Source: a virus. From it: DNA of 28,248 nt. Every line of letters begins with the position of its first letter. The first letter of the stretch is position 1. Location: positions 1 through 28,248 of IMG/VR virus record IMGVR_UViG_3300034418_000321. One strand, 5' to 3'. The notes beneath the pieces were generated by a model. The model was not told the origin of the DNA. It searched no databases and saw only the letters and a program-made list of their open reading frames with translations. Position numbers and translations under genes: made by a program. Below are positions 23,960-28,248 of the stretch, one piece after another.

Positions 23960-25564
23960 TTATCTCCTGCCTGAAGGTATAAAGTCTACATATAATCCAT
24001 TGATTGTATATGGAGCTTTGTTGTCCTCACTTATAAATGTAAAATTATTACTTGTCCCACTTCCTTGTAAAGGTACTCTAATCATAGGATTCTCTGCTCC
24101 ACCAAAAACATTAACACCAAATAAAGCTTCACCAAATAAAGACGGTGGGTCTATAACTCCTAAATCAAATAGTTCAGGAGGTTGTGGTATATTGGTATTA
24201 CCGTATTCAAATCTAACTTGTACATCAGGTTCTACGACACCTTCAGCACTTGCAGAGACTCTCATATAGTGTAAAGTTTTTAAAGTTCCTAAATCACCAT
24301 AATCATAATCTGGTGTAGCATATCTTGCTAAGATGTTAGAGCCATTAAAGTCGTTACCTGAATCATGTATATAGATGTAACCGTCAGTATCTCCATGATA
24401 GTATTCTTCAACACCGTTTTCATTAAATCCAGAACCTATTTCTGTTGATTCAATGCCTCTTGTTTCTGACCACTGAAATCCTTCTGGTCTTAATGTTCCT
24501 ATAATACCACGTTGTTCACTATTATTTTTTGTAGTATCTGTGTAGAATAATCTGTATTGAGATTTTTCTCTCAAGACTATACTAGATATTATATAGCTAT
24601 TTATCGATTCTGTCAAGTTTGTTATTAAAGGTTGTATAGCTTTACTAACAGTTCCTAACTCAACGTCACCAATTCTTGCTGTACCAGCTACTGTTCTTAA
24701 TCCATCCGGTGCTAAAAATATTAAGTCACCACCAATCTCTTGAATACTATAACCACTTAAACAACCTACGTTCTCTGTTATAGGGTCAATACGTATATTA
24801 GAACTATCGTTAATATTAATTAATTTATGTATGCTATTTTCTGCAAAGACTATTAAGTCTGTTCTAAATCCTTTAATGCCTTGTATTTGGTCTGATATAG
24901 TTACAGAACCTGCACCAGCACCTGTAAAGTTATCAGGGTCATTATAAACACTATAATATACTGTGCTTAAATTATTTTCTACTCCTGCTGCAATTAAATG
25001 ATGGTCGTGTACAGCTATATACTTTACACCATTAGTACCGTCTACAGTTATTTCACTTGTAAAAAATGTTCTAGTATTTAATGCTCCTGTGCCTTCCATT
25101 CTAAAAGACCAAAGCTTATTAGCACCATCAGCTATAATTACTTCACCATAATCAAATGTTGCACCTTCAAATACTACAAACTGACATTGTCCTTGTCCAG
25201 TTCTTGCAGTAGCTGACTTACCTGTAAAGGTTGCGTAATCATCTCCACCACCTGCTGATAATTTATTTATTTGTAACCAAGTAATTCCATCTTGACTAAA
25301 ATAAATATTAGTACCTGCTGTAGCTACTACACCATCTGCATAAGTAGTAACACCAAGTATATTTGTTGTGCTTCCTGTAGGTTGTGTAGCACTTGAGCCA
25401 CCAAACTTTTCAAAACCATTAATACGTCTGTATCCACCTTCTATAGAGACTTCAAAGTTTCTAAGCTCTCTTGCAACTCCGGGGCTTTTAAGTAAATCAA
25501 TTGAGTTAGCTGATTTAATTAAACCACCGTTACATGCAACAGTATAAGGTTGTGAACGTGCCAT
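23960..25564 (-). CDS. Tail nozzle/hub-type structural protein (534 aa)
   Basis: The start contains LLKSPGVARELRNFEVSIEG followed by GYRRINGFEKFGG. The rest is beta-rich with propeller-like repeats (for example TTYADGVVATAGTNIYFSQD, VYYSVYNDPDNF, QGIKGFRTDLIVF, LIFLAPDGLRTV). The opening 'N-x-E-x-x-x-x-G-x-x-R-x-x-G-F' pattern is shared with phage proteins that seal the DNA exit channel. In gene order (coat, adaptor, this gene, fibres) it takes the place of T7 gp12 or P22 gp10. I therefore call it the distal tail-tube/nozzle component, without certainty as to which family. No enzyme motif and no signal peptide are seen. The Shine-Dalgarno is weak, so translation may be coupled to the adaptor gene ending five bases before. 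Confidence 0.65.
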   Translation of the reverse strand: MARSQPYTVACNGGLIKSANSIDLLKSPGVARELRNFEVSIEGGYRRINGFEKFGGSSATQPTGSTTNILGVTTYADGVVATAGTNIYFSQDGITWLQINKLSAGGGDDYATFTGKSATARTGQGQCQFVVFEGATFDYGEVIIADGANKLWSFRMEGTGALNTRTFFTSEITVDGTNGVKYIAVHDHHLIAAGVENNLSTVYYSVYNDPDNFTGAGAGSVTISDQIQGIKGFRTDLIVFAENSIHKLININDSSNIRIDPITENVGCLSGYSIQEIGGDLIFLAPDGLRTVAGTARIGDVELGTVSKAIQPLITNLTESINSYIISSIVLREKSQYRLFYTDTTKNNSEQRGIIGTLRPEGFQWSETRGIESTEIGSGFNENGVEEYYHGDTDGYIYIHDSGNDFNGSNILARYATPDYDYGDLGTLKTLHYMRVSASAEGVVEPDVQVRFEYGNTNIPQPPELFDLGVIDPPSLFGEALFGVNVFGGAENPMIRVPLQGSGTSNNFTFISEDNKAPYTINGLYVDFIPSGRR

Positions 25565-25569
25565 ATAAT

Positions 25570-26337
25570 TTAAAAGTATCTTCTATCGTCTGTCATATAC
25601 TTTGGAGCTGGATTCATAAGATTAGATTTCATATACTTCATTCCTCTCTTATAATCATCCAATGCGAAAGCTGCTTGTTGTGGGCTTTCTTTAAACTGCC
25701 AAACATAGTAACGAACTCTAGCTGTTATTACATTACTGTATTGCTCTGGTAAAGTAATTGCATCATCATATAATGATAAAGCAGTCGGTCTTACGAAAGC
25801 ATAAAAGTGTATGTTATAAACTTTGTCAGGTATTGGACTTAATCCAAACTTTCTATTATCTGGAGACTTAATTACAAATTTAGGTTCTCCATGATTTTGA
25901 GTATCTGCATCATCTGCATTCTCACTATCTCTATAGTATCTTTTCCAATCATCAAGTGTAAGAAATCTTAAACCTTTTGAAACGTAAGGAGATGTTTCTC
26001 CACTTACATTAATTGTAGTTACATAAAAATCATCCCAATCGATTGATGCGTAGTCTGTAGTGATACTAGAACTATCAGACTTTAACGTATACCATCTTTG
26101 TCCTGCTACTGTAGGTACTGTTACATTACCGTAGAATGGGTCAGTAGCTCCACTAACGTTAGCAGCAAAGAAAGGTAGTTGTGGCTCTTCATTAGCTATA
26201 TCAAATATAGATTTGTTTACAGCATCTTTAACAAACTTTTGAAGACCTATAGCGTTTGCAAAGTTTGCAGACGTTAATGGAATCTCGTTAAGTTCTCTTA
26301 ATACTTCGTTAGTTATGTCAAGATATGTATTAGCCAT
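25570..26337 (-). CDS. Head-to-tail adaptor / tail tubular protein A-like (255 aa)
   Basis: An N-terminal helical part (TYLDITNEVLRELNEIPLTS, then a helix with KFVKDAVNKSIFDIANE) is followed by a beta-rich middle and a helical C-terminus (NVITARVRYYVWQFKESPQQ, then AAFALDDYKRGMKYMKSNLM). This helix-beta-helix order and about 200-260 residues are typical of gp11-like (T7) or gp4-like (P22) adaptors that join portal to nozzle. LSPIPDKVYNIHFYAFVRP is typical of this family in podoviruses. It is placed just after the coat-protein block and before the nozzle-type gene, as expected. AAAGG lies about 11 bases before the ATG. Confidence 0.75.
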   Translation of the reverse strand: MANTYLDITNEVLRELNEIPLTSANFANAIGLQKFVKDAVNKSIFDIANEEPQLPFFAANVSGATDPFYGNVTVPTVAGQRWYTLKSDSSSITTDYASIDWDDFYVTTINVSGETSPYVSKGLRFLTLDDWKRYYRDSENADDADTQNHGEPKFVIKSPDNRKFGLSPIPDKVYNIHFYAFVRPTALSLYDDAITLPEQYSNVITARVRYYVWQFKESPQQAAFALDDYKRGMKYMKSNLMNPAPKYMTDDRRYF

Positions 26338-26392
26338 TATTTTTTATGTACCTTTTAAATTTTTAAAAATTAATAAATTTAATTTTAGTTTA

Positions 26393-26554
26393 TTAATTAG
26401 CTTTAGCTTTTGGTATGTCTCCAGAATATACTGGCTGACAGCTTCCACCCATGCGATAACCTTTACGCTTCATAGTAGCTTTACCGCCACCATATTTTAA
26501 TTCTCTTTTAGCAGCTTTATTTCCCATATCGTTTTTGTAATCACCTTTTTTCAT
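26393..26554 (-). CDS. Small basic glycine-rich protein (53 aa)
   Basis: A 53-codon ORF fills the gap between the coat-protein terminator and the adaptor gene. The Shine-Dalgarno AGGGAG lies seven bases before the ATG. The product starts MKKGDYKNDMGNKAAKRELK, continues YGGGKATMKRKGYRMGGSCQ and ends PKAKAN. It is highly basic, has one cysteine and no membrane helix. It may be a DNA- or RNA-binding virion component or a head decoration; nothing is proven. The GG clusters with flanking Lys/Arg resemble the KGG motifs of the internal virion proteins in this window. The good ribosome site and position support a real gene. Confidence 0.68.
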   Translation of the reverse strand: MKKGDYKNDMGNKAAKRELKYGGGKATMKRKGYRMGGSCQPVYSGDIPKAKAN

Positions 26555-26567
26555 TCTTTATCTCCCT

Positions 26568-26597
26568 GTAAAAGTGGAGGGTCAATGAAGACCCCCC
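26568..26597 (-). terminator. Terminator-like hairpin directly after the major capsid gene
   Basis: On the minus strand GGGGGGTC (26597-26590) pairs with GACCCTCC (26583-26576) around TTCATT. This is eight base pairs with one G-U, the most GC-rich structure in an otherwise AT-rich operon, and it is followed by ACTTTTAC. The short U-run makes a partial, readthrough terminator plausible. It starts 10 bases after the coat-gene stop. The place is the same as Tphi after gene 10 in T7, where it limits expression of the genes downstream. Confidence 0.65.
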
Positions 26598-26607
26598 GTA
26601 TTGATTA

Positions 26608-27576
26608 TTAGTCAATTGTGTAGATAGCTTTAACCATAGCATCATCTCTAAGTACTTTCGCACCATAGACATGTAAACCTCTAACAATATCACCAAAAGA
26701 ACTAGGGTCTCTAATTACTTCTGTTGATAAAATTGTGTTAGCAGTTGCTGTGGATGACATATGTCCGCCTAAACATTGACCTGTAGCAGTTGAAACTGAA
26801 GGTACGTTGTTAGACTTATACATATCAAAGCCTCTTAATTTTCCACTTGAAACTAAACCATTTCTGATTGAGCCTTGACCAGCGTTGAAGTCTACTGATA
26901 ACAACTTAGAACCACTTTGTGATAGTTCTTCGTAGAAATCAGGAGATGCAACAAACCATCTGTTTTCTTCTGGGACTGATTGGTCGTCAAGAAGTCTAGC
27001 CATTCTAGCCATTAAGTCTAGAGGGTCAACTTCTGATGCAGAACCTAAGTCTACAGAAGTAGTTGTTGAGCCTACACCACCAGTACCAACAGCAGCATCA
27101 GCACCAATGACATGGTCAGGTGCAGAAGCAGATACTCCAGCAAACATTGTAGTAAGTACAGCAGCATCATATGCATCTTTTAAAGAGTAAGCTGCAGAGC
27201 TTGAAGCTACTTCTTTAAAGTTTACATGTGACATATTACTTTCAATATCATCTACGATGAATTTAAAAGCTTTAGCACTGTCTACGACCAATGTAATCTC
27301 TTGGTCTGTTAGTTTAGTTGATGTTGTGTCACTACCTCTTGTGTAGTCATACACAGAAATAGTAGGTTCCTTGATAATCTTTACTGAGTCTCCATAAGCA
27401 GATATCTCACCAGCATAGTCGGTGTTAGTAATAGCTTCAACTACCGATGCCTTTCTAAAGAAGTTTAAAACCTTTTTAGAGTATATCGAAGGTAGGAAGA
27501 AACTATTAGCTTGTCCACTTACGGAGTTTGCAAAGTTTGCACCGGTATCCGGTGAAGGTTCAAAATATTGAGCCAT
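26608..27576 (-). CDS. Major capsid protein (HK97-fold type, 322 aa)
   Basis: The shell subunit. A long N-terminal segment (SFFLPSIYSKKVLNFFRKAS, then TNTDYAGEISAYGDSVKIIK) is followed by a helical spine region (about 100-145, FKFIVDDIESN and YDAAVLTTMF). A domain with VPEENRWFVASPDFYEEL follows, then a C-terminal beta part ending FGDIVRGLHVYGAKVLRDDA. These are characteristic of podovirus coat proteins, and the length is in the usual 300-400 range. It follows the scaffold gene by 31 bases. AAAGGAGAA at 27591-27583, six bases before the ATG, is among the strongest ribosome sites in the window, and a terminator-like hairpin follows the stop, both as expected for the most abundant virion protein. 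There is no visible N-terminal protease domain. Confidence 0.87.
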   Translation of the reverse strand: MAQYFEPSPDTGANFANSVSGQANSFFLPSIYSKKVLNFFRKASVVEAITNTDYAGEISAYGDSVKIIKEPTISVYDYTRGSDTTSTKLTDQEITLVVDSAKAFKFIVDDIESNMSHVNFKEVASSSAAYSLKDAYDAAVLTTMFAGVSASAPDHVIGADAAVGTGGVGSTTTSVDLGSASEVDPLDLMARMARLLDDQSVPEENRWFVASPDFYEELSQSGSKLLSVDFNAGQGSIRNGLVSSGKLRGFDMYKSNNVPSVSTATGQCLGGHMSSTATANTILSTEVIRDPSSFGDIVRGLHVYGAKVLRDDAMVKAIYTID

Positions 27577-27608
27577 GATACATTCTCCTTTAAGTTAATT
27601 AATATAGT

Positions 27609-28248
27609 TTACTTTACGATTCTGCCTTCTTGCATAGCATCGCTGATTTCACTTTCGTATCTATCAAACTCGTCTATACTCATGGCAGCAATCTCCTTTT
27701 CAGACCATACTTTCTTTTGCTTTGGTTCTACACTTGTTGTTTTTGTAGAAACCATATCAGCAGCAGATTGTCTAGTCTGTTTAGAAGATGACTTAGTCTT
27801 CGTAGGTTCAATGCCAAAATCTTTTTTAAATAAATCTAAAGCACGTGAGGCTAGGTCAGCATCGTTAGCGTTATTGTATATCCAATCTTGGATAGACTTA
27901 GGTTGCTCTTTTGCCCAACCATGGAAGTCGTCACTGTTTCTGATATCTTCAAAATCAGGATGTCTTTCCATTAACCTTTTTTCTGCATCTTGTCGTACCA
28001 GTTGATTTTCTCTCTCTTGGAGTTTACTAAGGCGTTCTTCTAGAACTTTTGCTTTAGACTCCGATTGTAGATGTGCAACTGTTTCTACAACTTCATAAAC
28101 ATCAGGATAGTCGTTTTTAAACCTTTCGAGTTCTTCTTCAGTTTTTGGAGCTTTATATTCAGGTTGTTTTACCTGATTTAATAACTCTTCTTCTCTGCTT
28201 TTAAACTCATTAAGTTTACTATCGTAATGTTTTTTTAAATCGTCATAC
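27609..28248 (-). CDS. Capsid scaffolding protein, 5' end beyond the window
   Basis: The frame is open from the stop at 27609 to the window edge, giving at least 212 residues. The internal Met at 27971 is not the start, because coding continues upstream without a stop. The visible N-terminal part is a long charged coiled coil (KVLEERLSKLQERENQLVRQ). HPDFEDIRNSDDFHGWAKEQ follows, a signature of podovirus scaffolds (a D-F-x-x-W segment after H-P-D-F), and then a lysine/serine-rich linker. The C-terminus is a short basic-acidic helix (SIDEFDRYESEISDAMQEGR), where scaffolds usually contact the coat. It lies directly upstream of the coat gene. Confidence 0.78.
   Translation of the reverse strand, partial: YDDLKKHYDSKLNEFKSREEELLNQVKQPEYKAPKTEEELERFKNDYPDVYEVVETVAHLQSESKAKVLEERLSKLQERENQLVRQDAEKRLMERHPDFEDIRNSDDFHGWAKEQPKSIQDWIYNNANDADLASRALDLFKKDFGIEPTKTKSSSKQTRQSAADMVSTKTTSVEPKQKKVWSEKEIAAMSIDEFDRYESEISDAMQEGRIVK

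Noticed and set aside
27609-27971. A complete 120-residue gene starting at the Met at 27971
   Set aside because: Codons upstream of that Met continue open with coherent coiled-coil sequence to the window edge, so this is an internal methionine.
27568-28005. Plus-strand ORF of 145 codons antisense to the scaffold gene
   Set aside because: The minus-strand scaffold frame is open through the whole region to the window edge and has clear scaffold features.

Overview
The window reads as a piece of a tailed-phage genome, not a bacterial chromosome. It is strongly AT-rich, almost completely coding, has many ATGA/TAATG gene overlaps, and carries a recognisable set of virion genes. The short-tail gene set (scaffold, HK97-type coat, adaptor and nozzle-type proteins, tail fibres and very large internal virion proteins, with no tape-measure or sheath gene) points to a podovirus. 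The protein style (S74 fibres full of 'VGIGT' repeats, a GTA-type 3TM holin, internal proteins with KGG motifs) and the nucleotide-metabolism genes resemble marine podoviruses of alphaproteobacteria (pelagiphage/HMO-2011-like). The host assignment is inference from protein resemblance.

Layout. Plus strand, 1-3373: the end of a DUF3310-like gene, then a class Ia ribonucleotide reductase pair (nrdA, nrdB) with a 43-residue gene wedged between them and a 76-residue gene after them. This is the 3' end of a rightward DNA-metabolism operon. At 3374-3508 the two operons converge in a non-coding stretch that can form competing RNA hairpins. Minus strand, 28248 down to 3509: one long leftward late operon. 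In transcription order it encodes the scaffold (cut by the window edge), major capsid protein, a terminator-like hairpin, a 53-residue basic protein, adaptor, nozzle-type tail protein, three S74-chaperone tail fibres in a row, a 115-residue fibre-associated protein, an 80-residue membrane/coiled-coil protein, five large or medium internal-virion candidates (794, 286, 197, 818 and 1671 residues), and finally a lysis cassette of GH24 endolysin, 3TM holin, a spanin-like protein, a 120-residue membrane protein and two tiny membrane ORFs.

How it works together. The plus-strand genes supply deoxynucleotides for replication. The late operon builds the capsid and tail, makes three alternative or layered host-binding fibres matured by self-cleaving chaperones, and packs an ejection apparatus. 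One ejection protein ends in a muramidase domain and others have strongly basic or long helical segments suited to crossing the envelope. The operon ends with lysis. Portal, terminase and polymerase genes are not in the window.

Most notable: an uninterrupted array of 27 eleven-residue repeats in the 794-residue protein; a cationic amphipathic N-terminus with the same 3-4-4 hydrophobic spacing in its neighbour; exact DNA repeats shared by the fibre genes; small overlapping genes; and the structured convergence region. I see no tRNA, CRISPR array, integrase, insertion sequence or reverse transcriptase.
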